Shown: positions 1 to 7,312, numbered from the stretch's first letter. The stretch: 64,000 nucleotides of DNA from Sphingomonas sp. Ag1 (GCF_000980895.1 NZ_LAZX01000082.1:20488-84487), one strand, 5' to 3'. The notes: generated by a model not told the origin, from the sequence alone. Numbers and translations: made by a program.

Positions 1-83
1 GGGGACTTGGCCGCGTTCTTTGCCGCCGTGTTCGCGGTGCTGAGGCCGAGGTTGCCGATTGTGGCGTCGAAGGAGGTCGCCAT
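1..83 (-). CDS. flgD: Flagellar hook-capping protein FlgD, N-terminal fragment
   Basis: Partial gene cut by the left edge; only the first 27 or so codons are visible. FlgD is the scaffold (cap) on which hook subunits assemble. Reading from the ATG at 83, the peptide starts MATSFDATIGNLGL. It lies 3 bases after the flgC stop, in the usual flgB-flgC-flgD order, so it is co-transcribed with them. The identification rests mainly on gene order; the visible sequence is too short to prove the family. An alternative would be another rod or hook gene. Confidence 0.65.
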   Translation of the reverse strand, partial: MATSFDATIGNLGLSTANTAAKNAAKS

Positions 84-86
84 CTA

Positions 87-497
87 TCAGCGCCCCAGCT
101 TCAGCGTGTCGACGATCAACGACTTGGCGGTGTTCATCACCTCGACGTTGTTCTGGTAGCTGCGCGCGGTCTCCATCATGTCGACCAGCTCGCGCGTTTC
201 ATCGACCGCCGACTGGTAAACAAAGCCGTCGGCATCAGCCATCGGGTTGTTGGGATCGCGGATCTTGATCGGGTCCTCACCGGCGGTGACGACGCGTTCC
301 ACGTTGACGGTAGCCATGCCGCTCGCCTGATCGAACTGTGTCCGGAACACCGGCTTCATGCTGCGATAGGCGGTTTCCGACGAGCCGGTCACCGCGCCGG
401 CATTGGCGAGGTTCGAGGCGGTCGTGTTCATCCGCACGAGCTGCGCGGACATTGCGCGGCCAGCGACCTGGAAGATCGATAGAGGCTGGTTCGCCAT
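87..497 (-). CDS. flgC: Flagellar basal-body rod protein FlgC
   Basis: Proximal rod subunit of the flagellar basal body, exported by the flagellar type III system and assembled in the periplasm. The 136-residue protein has the family's usual length. It carries the N-terminal rod signature (TTASNLANAGAV, about residues 25-36) and the C-terminal heptad region typical of axial proteins (ETARSYQNNVEVMNTAKSL). It lies 3 bases downstream of flgB and 3 bases upstream of flgD on the minus strand, and is probably transcribed from the sigma-54 promoter at 883-897. Nothing is unusual about it. Confidence 0.96.
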   Translation of the reverse strand: MANQPLSIFQVAGRAMSAQLVRMNTTASNLANAGAVTGSSETAYRSMKPVFRTQFDQASGMATVNVERVVTAGEDPIKIRDPNNPMADADGFVYQSAVDETRELVDMMETARSYQNNVEVMNTAKSLIVDTLKLGR

Positions 498-500
498 GGG

Positions 501-839
501 TTATTCTCCCTTCAGCGCGCGGGTGAGCTGGTTGATGCGGCCGTTCAGGAACGACAGCGTGGTCTGATACTGGACGGCGTTTTCGGCGAAGGCGGTCTGC
601 TCCTTGCTGAGCTCGACCGTGTTGCCGTCCATCGAGGGCGAGTCGGGCGTGCGGTACAGTGTCGCCTGCTCGACGCCGCCCTGCCGCTCCACCGAGGCGA
701 GCGCCTTGGTGAAATCGATGTCCTTCGCCTTGAAGTTCGGCGTGGAGGCGTTGGCGATGTTGGAGGCGAGCACGTTCATGCGCTGCGCCCGCACCTCGAG
801 CGCCGCGCCATGAACCCCGAAAAGACTGCCGTTGGCCAT
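501..839 (-). CDS. flgB: Flagellar basal-body rod protein FlgB
   Basis: Rod subunit of the flagellar basal body. The 112-residue protein starts MANGSLFGVHG and contains the rod signature NVLASNIANASTPNFKAKDID at about residues 22-42. The ATG at 839 was chosen because the open frame extends a long way upstream without homology, and because an AGGAG ribosome site lies about 11 bases before it. A -24/-12 promoter lies 44 bases upstream. First gene of the flgB-flgC-flgD unit, divergent from motA. Confidence 0.96.
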   Translation of the reverse strand: MANGSLFGVHGAALEVRAQRMNVLASNIANASTPNFKAKDIDFTKALASVERQGGVEQATLYRTPDSPSMDGNTVELSKEQTAFAENAVQYQTTLSFLNGRINQLTRALKGE

Positions 840-882
840 TGGCCTGAAATCTCCTGCACGTGCCTGTGCGCGCAGTGTCCCA

Positions 883-897
883 GCAAGGTGTGTGCCA
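883..897 (-). promoter_or_regulatory. Sigma-54 (-24/-12) promoter of flgBCD
   Basis: On the minus strand the sequence reads TGGCACACACCTTGC. It has the GG and GC doublets exactly 10 bases apart and matches the RpoN consensus TGGCAC-N5-TTGC. The predicted start is near 871, giving a leader of about 31 bases before flgB with an AGGAG ribosome site. The match is read directly; activity is inferred. Confidence 0.85.
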
Positions 898-940
898 CTT
901 CGCCTTGCCGGCAGAGCGCCACCCGCCAGCAAGGCGCGGG

Positions 941-977
941 CGGCAAGATGTTGCCGGGCGGCCGGCAAGGTTGCCGG
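941..977. promoter_or_regulatory. Twin palindromes, candidate flagellar activator sites
   Basis: Two perfect palindromes lie between the divergent flgB and motA promoters: CGGCAA-GATG-TTGCCG at 941-956 and CCGGCAA-GG-TTGCCGG at 962-977. Their centres are 21 bases apart, two turns of DNA, so bound dimers would sit on the same face. A further half-site TTGCCGG lies at 905-911. Such paired dyads suit a Fis-type DNA-binding domain like that of the sigma-54 activator encoded at 10170-11450. Assignment to that protein is inferred from recurrence at other flagellar genes. Confidence 0.65.
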
Positions 978-1040
978 GTGGCGGCGGTGAGCCGGCGCGA
1001 TTGCCGTATCAACAAGGACTTGGCCCGTGGGCGACGGAAC

Positions 1041-1055
1041 TGGCCCGGCGCTTGC
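1041..1055 (+). promoter_or_regulatory. Sigma-54 (-24/-12) promoter of motA-motB-flgA
   Basis: TGGCCCGGCGCTTGC has the GG and GC doublets 10 bases apart and departs from the RpoN consensus at one conserved position. The predicted start is about 1067, one base before the ATG of the motA-like gene, so the transcript would be essentially leaderless. Confidence 0.75.
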
Positions 1056-1067
1056 GTAGGCGCGGGG

Positions 1068-1733
1068 ATGAACTTTGGTGCCTTCCTCGATCCAACAGCG
1101 CTTGCCATCGTGGGCGGCGGCACGGTGGCGTCGGCCATCCTGCGCAGTCCGCTGCGCGATGTGGGCCGCGCGATCGTCGCGCTGCGCGCTTTGCCGCGTC
1201 GCCCGTTCAGCGCCGATCCGCTGATCGAGCAGATCGGAGCGTTCAGCCGGATCGCGAAGCGGCACGGGGTCCTCGCGCTGGACCGATCGGTCATTGCCGA
1301 CCCCGATGTTGCGGCGGCGATCGCCGATATCGTTGACGGGCACGGCCCGGCGCAGGTCGCCGCACGGCTGCACTATCTGCGTCGCGCGCGGATCGAGCGT
1401 CACGTGTCGGTTGCCGACATCTGGGCCGGCATGGCGGAAGCCGCGCCGTCGATGGGGATGGTCGGAACGTTGGTCGGGCTGGTCGCGATGTTCGTGCAGA
1501 TGACCGATCCGCAAGCGATCGGTGGGGCGATGGCGGTGGCGCTGCTGGCGACGCTCTATGGCGCGTTGCTGGGCAATCTCGTCGCGCTGCCGATTGCCGC
1601 GCGGCTGCGGACGGCGGCGCGGATCGAGGCGTTCGAGCGCCAGCGGCTGGAGGCGCCGCTCGTCGCGCTGGCCGCGCGCGAGGAGCCGCAGCCGGTCAGC
1701 TTCTCGCCCGCGCGGCGGAGCGAGGCGGCATGA
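1068..1733 (+). CDS. motA: Flagellar motor stator protein, MotA/TolQ/ExbB family
   Basis: Inner-membrane subunit of the flagellar stator, forming the ion channel with MotB. The 221-residue protein is shorter than E. coli MotA (295). It has an N-terminal hydrophobic segment (about residues 8-26), a cytoplasmic stretch, and the paired C-terminal helices with SMGMVGTLVGL and GAMAVALLATLYGALLGN (about residues 125-185), including prolines that align with the channel prolines of MotA. The ATG at 1068 follows directly on a sigma-54 promoter; the open frame continues upstream but into the promoter. It overlaps the motB-like gene by 4 bases. Proton use is likely but not shown by sequence. Confidence 0.85.
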   Translation: MNFGAFLDPTALAIVGGGTVASAILRSPLRDVGRAIVALRALPRRPFSADPLIEQIGAFSRIAKRHGVLALDRSVIADPDVAAAIADIVDGHGPAQVAARLHYLRRARIERHVSVADIWAGMAEAAPSMGMVGTLVGLVAMFVQMTDPQAIGGAMAVALLATLYGALLGNLVALPIAARLRTAARIEAFERQRLEAPLVALAAREEPQPVSFSPARRSEAA

Positions 1734-2248
1734 CGACAGCCGACGACTTTCCCGTTGCGGCGGCGCATCGGCCATTGTGGCTGATCACGCTGGCAGACCT
1801 CGCGCTGCTGCTGGTCGGCTTCTTCGTGCTGCTCCACGCCAATCAGAATCTCGACCGCGCCGCGCTGATGCAGGGGGTGCGGGCCGCCTTTGGCGAGCCG
1901 GCCCCGGCACCAAGGCCGGATCCATTGCCGCTGGCTGCCGCCGGCATGTTCAACTTCGCACCCGGCTCTGCGCGCCTGCCGGGCTCGCCGGGCAGCCTTG
2001 TCGCCTGGGCTGAAGAAGCGGCGCGCGACCCGCGTGTGACGCTGCGCATCACGGGCGCGGTCGACGGGTCACCCGCCGATGTCGATCGCGCGACCGGCAG
2101 TGCTGCGGTGCTTGCCGCCGATCGCGCGCGCGCCGTCGCGGCCGCGCTTGCCCCGGTGGCGAATGGCGGCATCATCATCCTGACCGCCGACCGGCCATCG
2201 CGCCGGCAGGTCGTCGTTACCTTGTCCCTTACCGGAGAATCCATGTGA
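1730..2248 (+). CDS. motB: Compact MotB-like stator protein with OmpA-like domain
   Basis: Partner of the upstream MotA. The 172-residue protein has one membrane helix near the N terminus (about residues 16-38). The segment LADLALLLVGFFVLLHA keeps the aspartate expected to carry protons. A short linker leads to a divergent OmpA/MotB peptidoglycan-binding domain (about residues 65-168). In that domain the usual GHTD-type motif is GAVDG, and the RA-containing helix is kept as ADRARAV. It is much shorter than E. coli MotB (308). It overlaps motA and flgA by 4 bases each, so the three genes are translationally coupled. Confidence 0.8.
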   Translation: MTTADDFPVAAAHRPLWLITLADLALLLVGFFVLLHANQNLDRAALMQGVRAAFGEPAPAPRPDPLPLAAAGMFNFAPGSARLPGSPGSLVAWAEEAARDPRVTLRITGAVDGSPADVDRATGSAAVLAADRARAVAAALAPVANGGIIILTADRPSRRQVVVTLSLTGESM

Positions 2249-2763
2249 TCGCGCTCGTCCTGGCGCTCGCTGCGCCTGCCACCGCCACTGCCCATCAGGA
2301 TACGACCGCACTCGACAAGGCGGTCGCCGCCTTTGCCGGCAAGTCGATCGGCGAGGATGGCGGCCCGCGTGCCGCGATCGACCCGCGGCTGCGGCTGAAG
2401 CAATGTTCCACCGTGGCGCTGTCCTGGCGCACCGATGCGCATGATGCCGTGGTGGTGTCGTGCGCCGCGCCGGAATGGCGGCTGTTCGTGCCGATCCGCA
2501 TGCCCGCCGGCGCGACGGTAGTGACCCGGCCGGGGGGCGCCGCCGCGGCGCCGGCCGCGATGGCGGAAAAGGTCATCAAGCGCGGCGATCCTTTGGTGAT
2601 CGAGGCGGGATCCGACGGCTTTTCGATCACGCGCGAGGGCATCGCCATGGCCGACGCGGCAGAGGGCCAGCGCCTGATGGTGCGAATCGATGGCGGCAAG
2701 ATGCCGGTGCAGGCAGTGGCCGTTGCCGCTGGTCGCGCGACCCTGCCCGGATGGGTGGAGTGA
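2245..2763 (+). CDS. flgA: Flagellar basal-body P-ring formation protein FlgA
   Basis: Periplasmic chaperone for assembly of the P ring around the rod. The 172-residue protein starts with GTG inside the motB stop (GTGA overlap) and begins with a signal peptide (MIALVLALAAPATATAH). The motif IDPRLRLKQC and the C-terminal SAF-like region (KVIKRGDPLVIEAGSDGFSI, then GQRLMVRIDGGKMPVQAVAV) are characteristic of FlgA. It is shorter than the E. coli protein, with a reduced N-terminal part. Third gene of the motA-motB-flgA unit. Confidence 0.9.
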   Translation: MIALVLALAAPATATAHQDTTALDKAVAAFAGKSIGEDGGPRAAIDPRLRLKQCSTVALSWRTDAHDAVVVSCAAPEWRLFVPIRMPAGATVVTRPGGAAAAPAAMAEKVIKRGDPLVIEAGSDGFSITREGIAMADAAEGQRLMVRIDGGKMPVQAVAVAAGRATLPGWVE

Positions 2764-2772
2764 AAAAATTCC

Positions 2773-2799
2773 TAAAGGTGCCTCGCCGCCGGCCGTTTA
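2773..2799 (+). promoter_or_regulatory. FliA (sigma-28) promoter of flgM-flgN
   Basis: TAAAGGTG, 11 bases, then GCCGTTTA matches the flagellar sigma-28 consensus TAAAGTTT-N11-GCCGATAA in both boxes and in spacing. The same -10 box occurs upstream of fliD and, with one change, fliC. The start would be near 2807, leaving room for the ribosome site ACGGGGA before flgM. Confidence 0.88.
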
Positions 2800-2832
2800 T
2801 GCCGGTGGGATCGAGGTGCAACGGGGATTTTT

Positions 2833-3108
2833 ATGGTCGAACCGATCGGGACAAGACCGCGCGATCGCATCGCCGGGGTGTCGCGCGTAGCGACGCCGGC
2901 GGCCACCGCCAGCGTGACGAAACAGCCGCAGACCGCGCCGACGCCGACCGTCGCGGCGCAGCTGTCGGCCAGCGCGCCGGTCGATGTGGAGCGCGTCGCC
3001 AAGATCAAGGAAGCGATCGCCAAGGGCACCTTTCCGCTTTCCCCCTCCACCATCGCCGACGCGCTGATCGCCGCCCGCTACGAATGGATGTCGAATGACA
3101 AGGCGTGA
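2833..3108 (+). CDS. flgM: Anti-sigma-28 factor FlgM
   Basis: Binds and inhibits FliA until the hook-basal body is complete, then is exported. The 91-residue protein has the usual size, a low-complexity N-terminal half rich in Ala, Thr and Pro, and the conserved C-terminal FliA-binding part (VERVAKIKEAIAKGTFPLSP, then IADALI, about residues 52-80). A ribosome site ACGGGGA lies a few bases before the ATG. It overlaps flgN by 14 bases and has its own sigma-28 promoter, which gives autoregulation of the FliA circuit. Confidence 0.93.
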   Translation: MVEPIGTRPRDRIAGVSRVATPAATASVTKQPQTAPTPTVAAQLSASAPVDVERVAKIKEAIAKGTFPLSPSTIADALIAARYEWMSNDKA

Positions 3109-3403
3109 TGCCCTTATCCGCGTGATCGACACGCTGCACGGCGAGATCGCCGCGCTGAAGGCGAACAATGTCGCCGAGCTGGAAAAGGCGACCTCGGCAA
3201 AGCTGACCGCGATCGAGACGCTGCGCGGTCTGGGCGAGGGGCCCGCGGGGCCGGAGCTTCGCGATCTCGCCGACGAGGCCAACCGGCTCAACGACACCTG
3301 CCGGATTTACGTCAACCTGATGGCGGCCAATGTGCGCCGTCGCCTGCAGCTCCTCACCGGTGAGGACAGCAATTCCTATCGTCGGGCGCCGGCCTACGCC
3401 TGA
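3095..3403 (+). CDS. flgN: FlgN-like flagellar export chaperone
   Basis: The 102-residue, mostly helical protein fits the FlgN family, which chaperones the hook-filament junction proteins FlgK and FlgL. Helical segments such as RVIDTLHGEIAALKANNVAE and a C-terminal NLMAANVRRRLQLL resemble FlgN. Position immediately after flgM (14-base overlap) supports the call, since flgM-flgN is a standard pair. Sequence conservation in this family is weak, so context carries much of the weight. Confidence 0.8.
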   Translation: MTRRDALIRVIDTLHGEIAALKANNVAELEKATSAKLTAIETLRGLGEGPAGPELRDLADEANRLNDTCRIYVNLMAANVRRRLQLLTGEDSNSYRRAPAYA

Positions 3404-3503
3404 CCTGTCATCGTTCTGTGGTGCGGGCGGCGTTCGGCCGCGCAGCACCTGTTTGCCGTTCGACCTGGCGTGCCCCTGATCCCCCGCTGACGCACACGCC
3501 TTC

Positions 3504-3518
3504 TGGCACACTCCTTGC
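3504..3518 (+). promoter_or_regulatory. Sigma-54 (-24/-12) promoter of the transglycosylase-flhA-fliA unit
   Basis: TGGCACACTCCTTGC, followed by T, is a full match to the RpoN consensus with correct spacing. Predicted start near 3530, 25 bases before the ATG at 3555. The intergenic stretch 3404-3554 shows nothing else clear. Confidence 0.88.
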
Positions 3519-3554
3519 TGATCGTTCCTGCGAACAGGGAATGTTTCAGCACCG

Positions 3555-4424
3555 ATGACCGTCAACGCTCTCAATGCCGCCGCTGGGCGGGTGCAGACCG
3601 CGATCCAGCGCGCCGCTGCCAAGACCGGGATCGATTTCGATTACCTGCTTGGCCAGGCGAAGGTGGAAAGCGGCTTCAACGCATCGGCGCGTGCGCGCAC
3701 CTCGTCGGCGAGCGGCCTGTATCAGTTCATCGAGCAGAGCTGGCTGGCCGTGGTGAAGAACCATGGCGCGGAGCATGGCATGGGCTGGGCCGCGGACGGC
3801 ATCCAGCGCAATGGCGCCGGCCGGCTGACGGTGAGCGATCCCGGCCTGCGCCGCGCGATCCTCGACCTGCGCAACAACCCCGAAGCCGCGTCGCTGATGG
3901 CGGCCGAACATGCGTCCGACAACAAGGATGCGCTGGAGGCGAGCCTTGGCCGCGAGGCGACCGGCACTGACCTCTACATGGCGCATTTCCTGGGGCTGGG
4001 CGGCGCCAAGCAGTTCCTGAAGGCAATGCAGGTATCGCCCGATCGCACCGCGGCGAGCATGTTCCCCGCCGCGGCCGGCGCGAACCGCAACGTGTTCTTC
4101 AACCGTGACGGCTCCGCCCGCTCGCTGTCCGACGTGTACGAGCGGTTCGGCGCGAAGCTGGGCGACGGGGCGGGGCCTGCCGGCAGCACCGGCAATGCCG
4201 GCAATTCGTTGCCGCGTCTGCAATTTGCCGCCCAGATGCTCGACATGGAGGGGGCGACGGTGGTCACCGGCGCGAACCAGTCCGCATCCGACGCGATGAC
4301 CTGGGCCAATGCCGCCATGGGCCGGACCGCCAATCAGGCATCCGCGCAGGCAGCCAACCTGCTGCGCCCGTCGCCGGACAATGCGCGGCTGGCGTACATG
4401 ATGCTCGCGAGCATGGGGGGCTGA
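3555..4424 (+). CDS. Flagellum-associated lytic transglycosylase (SltF-like)
   Basis: Likely cuts peptidoglycan so that the rod can cross the cell wall. The 289-residue protein has a lysozyme-like SLT domain near the N terminus. The catalytic glutamate lies in AKVESGFNASA (about residue 38), followed by SASGLYQFIEQSWL. The middle contains a second transglycosylase-like block with YMAHFLGLGGAKQFL, and the rest is Ala/Gly-rich. No signal peptide is evident, which suits export through the flagellar system or a cytoplasmic start. A sigma-54 promoter lies just upstream and flhA starts 5 bases downstream. It fills the role of the FlgJ muramidase domain, or of SltF in Rhodobacter. Confidence 0.85.
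   Translation: MTVNALNAAAGRVQTAIQRAAAKTGIDFDYLLGQAKVESGFNASARARTSSASGLYQFIEQSWLAVVKNHGAEHGMGWAADGIQRNGAGRLTVSDPGLRRAILDLRNNPEAASLMAAEHASDNKDALEASLGREATGTDLYMAHFLGLGGAKQFLKAMQVSPDRTAASMFPAAAGANRNVFFNRDGSARSLSDVYERFGAKLGDGAGPAGSTGNAGNSLPRLQFAAQMLDMEGATVVTGANQSASDAMTWANAAMGRTANQASAQAANLLRPSPDNARLAYMMLASMGG
4199..4214. promoter_or_regulatory. Palindrome CGGCAA-N4-TTGCCG inside the transglycosylase gene
   Basis: CGGCAATTCGTTGCCG has the same arms and 4-base spacing as the site at 941-956. It lies inside the coding region, about 215 bases before flhA. Several CCGGCA half-sites precede it (4180-4200). A weak -24/-12 match (TGGCGTACATGATGC, 4390-4404) lies between it and flhA. It may be an activator site used from within a gene, or chance in GC-rich DNA. 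Confidence 0.45.
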
Positions 4425-4429
4425 CCTAA

Positions 4430-6529
4430 GTGAAGCTGCTCGCCAATTCACGCCAGGTGGCGCTGCCCGCCGCGATCCTGCTGCTGGTGCTCGTGATGGT
4501 CGTGCCGATCCCGGCCTTCCTCCTCGACATCTTCTTCGTCGCCAATATCGCGATCAGCTTGGCCGTGCTGATGGTCGCGCTGAACGCGCAGAAGCCGCTC
4601 GACTTCTCGTCCTTTCCGACGGTGCTGCTGTTCGCGACGCTGTTTCGCCTGGGCCTCAACGTCGCGTCGACGCGCGTCGTGCTGGTGCACGGACATGAGG
4701 GCGAGGCGGCGGCCGGCCATGTCATCGAGGCGTTCGGCAGCTTCCTGATCGGCGGCGACTATATCGTCGGCATCTTCGTCTTCGCGATCCTGATGATCAT
4801 CAATTTGATCGTGGTGACCAAGGGTGCTGGCCGCGTGTCCGAAGTGTCGGCGCGCTTCACGCTGGATGCGTTGCCCGGCAAGCAGATGGCGATCGACGCC
4901 GATCTCAACGCCGGCCTGATGACGCCCGACGAAGCGAAGAAGCGCCGCATCGAGGTGTCCACCGAGGCGGATTTCTACGGCTCGATGGATGGTTCGTCGA
5001 AGTTCGTGAAGGGCGACGCGATTGCCGCGATCCTGATCCTTGCGGCGAACATCATCGGCGGGTTGATCCTAGGCCCCGTCAGTCACGGGCTGTCGATCGC
5101 CGAAGCGGCCAAGACCTATACGCTGCTCGCGATCGGCGACGCGCTGGTCGCGCAGCTGCCGGCGCTGATGCTGTCGATCGCTGCCGCCGCGATCGTGACC
5201 CGCGTGTCGAGCGAGAAGGATCTTGCCGGCCAGATCGGCAGCCAATTCGGTAGCCCGCGCACCTGGACGCCGGTGGCCGGCATCCTTGGCCTGTTGGGCG
5301 TCATGCCGGGCATGCCGCACCTCATTCTGCTGCCCGCCGCCGCGATCGCCGGCTTCACCGCGTGGAAGCTGCACAAGATCGCGCAGCGCCCGGCGCCCAT
5401 CGAGGAAGTCGCCGCGCCCGAGCCGGTCGACCAGTCGCGCATCGGCTGGGAGGAAGTGACCGACGGCATGATGGTCAACCTCGACATTGGCTATGGCCTC
5501 GTGCCGCTGGTCGACGAGCGCAAGGGTGCGCCGCTGATGGGCCGGATCACTGGCGTGCGCCGGCAGCTGTCGAAGGAACTCGGCTTCGTCGTGCCGCAGG
5601 TGAAGGTGCGCGACGACATCAACCTCGCTCCCTACACCTATCGCCTCCTCGTGGGCGGCGTGGTCGTCGGCGAGGATCAGGTGTCGCCGGACGAGATGCT
5701 GGCGCTCGACACCGGCACCGGCTTCGGCGAGTTGCAGGGCAAGAAGGCGAAGGACCCCACCTTTGGCCTCGACGCGACGTGGATCGCGCCGGGTGATGCC
5801 GATGCCGCGACCGGCGCGGGTTACCTGGTGGTCGATAGCGGCACCGTGATCGCCACGCACCTCAACCATGCGCTGGGCGCCAATGCCGCCGATCTGCTGG
5901 GCGCGGACGAGGTTCAGGCGCTGCTCGACGGGCTGAAGGAGCGCAACCCGCAGCTCGTCGCCTCGATGGTGCCGCAGCCGCTGTCGCTCACCACGCTGAC
6001 CAGCGTGCTGAAGGCGCTGCTGAACGAAGGCATCACGCTGAAGGAATTCCGCCGTATCGCGTCGGCCATCGCGGTCGTCGCGCAGCGCACGCAGGATGCC
6101 GAGGAGATCGTCGAGCTGATCCGCCCGGAACTGGGCCCGCTGATCATCCAGAAATTGTGCGGCGTGCGCGAGCCGCTGCGCGTGATGACGCTGGAGGGTG
6201 GCCTCGAGGGCCTGCTTGGCCAGGCGATGCGGTCAGACCCGTCGCGCCGCCATGTTGTCGAGCCGGAACTCGGCCGCCGCATTGTCGATGCGCTGCAGCG
6301 CGCCGCCCAGCCGATGATCGCCGAGGCCAAGCCCTTCGCGCTCGTCGTTCAGCCCGCGATCCGCGTCGCGATCCGCAAGTTGGTCAAAACCTGTCTGCCG
6401 GATACCCCCGTCATGAGCTTCTTCGAAGTCCCCGAGGACAAGGCCGTCGAGGTCGTCGCCGTGATCGGCGCGAATGACACGCATCCTGCAATTGGTGCGG
6501 GCCAGCCGCAGATGGCGGTGGCGGCGTGA
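4430..6529 (+). CDS. flhA: Flagellar type III export gate protein FlhA
   Basis: Core membrane component of the flagellar export apparatus; its cytoplasmic ring receives chaperone-substrate complexes. The 699-residue length is standard. The N-terminal half carries about eight membrane helices, and the FHIPEP-family signature RFTLDALPGKQMAID sits near residue 145. The C-terminal half is the soluble FlhA-C domain ending in an Ala-rich tail. It starts with GTG, 5 bases after the transglycosylase, and overlaps fliA by 4 bases (GTGA). The flhF and flhG genes that often separate flhA from fliA in polar flagellates are absent here. Confidence 0.97.
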   Translation: MKLLANSRQVALPAAILLLVLVMVVPIPAFLLDIFFVANIAISLAVLMVALNAQKPLDFSSFPTVLLFATLFRLGLNVASTRVVLVHGHEGEAAAGHVIEAFGSFLIGGDYIVGIFVFAILMIINLIVVTKGAGRVSEVSARFTLDALPGKQMAIDADLNAGLMTPDEAKKRRIEVSTEADFYGSMDGSSKFVKGDAIAAILILAANIIGGLILGPVSHGLSIAEAAKTYTLLAIGDALVAQLPALMLSIAAAAIVTRVSSEKDLAGQIGSQFGSPRTWTPVAGILGLLGVMPGMPHLILLPAAAIAGFTAWKLHKIAQRPAPIEEVAAPEPVDQSRIGWEEVTDGMMVNLDIGYGLVPLVDERKGAPLMGRITGVRRQLSKELGFVVPQVKVRDDINLAPYTYRLLVGGVVVGEDQVSPDEMLALDTGTGFGELQGKKAKDPTFGLDATWIAPGDADAATGAGYLVVDSGTVIATHLNHALGANAADLLGADEVQALLDGLKERNPQLVASMVPQPLSLTTLTSVLKALLNEGITLKEFRRIASAIAVVAQRTQDAEEIVELIRPELGPLIIQKLCGVREPLRVMTLEGGLEGLLGQAMRSDPSRRHVVEPELGRRIVDALQRAAQPMIAEAKPFALVVQPAIRVAIRKLVKTCLPDTPVMSFFEVPEDKAVEVVAVIGANDTHPAIGAGQPQMAVAA

Positions 6530-7272
6530 GCGCGATGCCGATGGCCGCCGCCTTTGCCGAGGCGATGCCGCTGACCTACTCGCCGCGGCAGCGCGCGCGT
6601 GACGAAGGGGCGTTGGTGCGCGAACACCTCCCGCTCGTCCGCCGGCTGGCGTGGCATGTCCATGGCAGCGTTTCGACCGCGATCGAGGTGGAGGATCTGG
6701 TGCAGACCGGGCTGGTCGCGCTGGTCGAGGCCGCGGGATCGTTCGAGGATCGCGGGCAGGTGACCTTCAAGCAATATCTCACCACCCGGCTGCGCGGGGC
6801 GATGATCGACGAGCTTCGACGCCACGCGGCGATGACGCGCGGGGCGATCAAGCGGCGGCGCGACTATGCCCGTACGGTGCAGACGCTGACCGGCGAGCTT
6901 GGTCGCCCACCCAAGGATGACGAGACGGCAAAGCGGCTGGGGGTGACGGTGGAGAAGCTTCGGCTGGATTACGCCGCCGCGGAGGCGGTGAAGTTCGAAT
7001 CGATCGACGACGTTTATGTCGACGACCAGCCCTGGTTCGCCAGCGATGAGCCCAACGCGTTCGACCAGCTCGCCGAGGGGCAGCAGCGCGAGCGGCTGAT
7101 TGCGGCGATCGCGGCGTTGCCGGAACGCGAACAGCTGGTGATCCAGCTTTATCATGTCGAGGAACTGAACCTCGACGAGATCGGCGAAGTGCTCGGTGTC
7201 GGCGCCGCGCGGGTGTGCCAGATCAAGAGCGCGGCACACGCGCGGCTGAAGAAGACGCTGCTGCGCGGCTGA
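6526..7272 (+). CDS. fliA: RNA polymerase sigma factor FliA (sigma-28)
   Basis: Directs transcription of late flagellar genes. The 248-residue protein contains sigma region 2 (EHLPLVRRLAWHV through VEDLVQTGLVALVEA and YLTTRLRGAMIDELRR), region 3, and region 4 with a C-terminal helix-turn-helix (LNLDEIGEVLGVGAARVCQI, about residues 205-235). GTG start inside the flhA stop. Its cognate promoters (TAAA-N15-GCCGTTT) are visible before flgM, fliC and fliD, and its antagonist FlgM is encoded at 2833-3108. FliA is common in gammaproteobacteria but missing from many alphaproteobacteria. Confidence 0.95.
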   Translation: MSAMPMAAAFAEAMPLTYSPRQRARDEGALVREHLPLVRRLAWHVHGSVSTAIEVEDLVQTGLVALVEAAGSFEDRGQVTFKQYLTTRLRGAMIDELRRHAAMTRGAIKRRRDYARTVQTLTGELGRPPKDDETAKRLGVTVEKLRLDYAAAEAVKFESIDDVYVDDQPWFASDEPNAFDQLAEGQQRERLIAAIAALPEREQLVIQLYHVEELNLDEIGEVLGVGAARVCQIKSAAHARLKKTLLRG

Positions 7273-7278
7273 GGCAAC

Positions 7279-7300
7279 GAGCCGCGACGAGGCGGCTCTT
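7279..7300 (+). terminator. Hairpin after fliA
   Basis: GAGCCGC, a 6-base loop, then GCGGCTC and TT, 7 bases after the fliA stop. The stem is perfect but the T run is short, so termination may be partial. Confidence 0.5.
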
Positions 7301-7312
7301 GATCGATATCAA
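7299..7312 (+). promoter_or_regulatory. FNR/FixK-type box upstream of the YcgG-DUF1989 pair
   Basis: TTGATCGATATCAA is a perfect match to TTGAT-N4-ATCAA, the binding site of FNR/FixK-class oxygen-responsive regulators. Its centre is about 54 bases before the ATG at 7360, which suits a class II activation position. The regulator is not in the window. Confidence 0.65.

Noticed and set aside
840..1775. Long N-terminal extension of the flgB frame
   Set aside because: It crosses the divergent promoters and the motA gene; the FlgB family N terminus and ribosome site are at 839.
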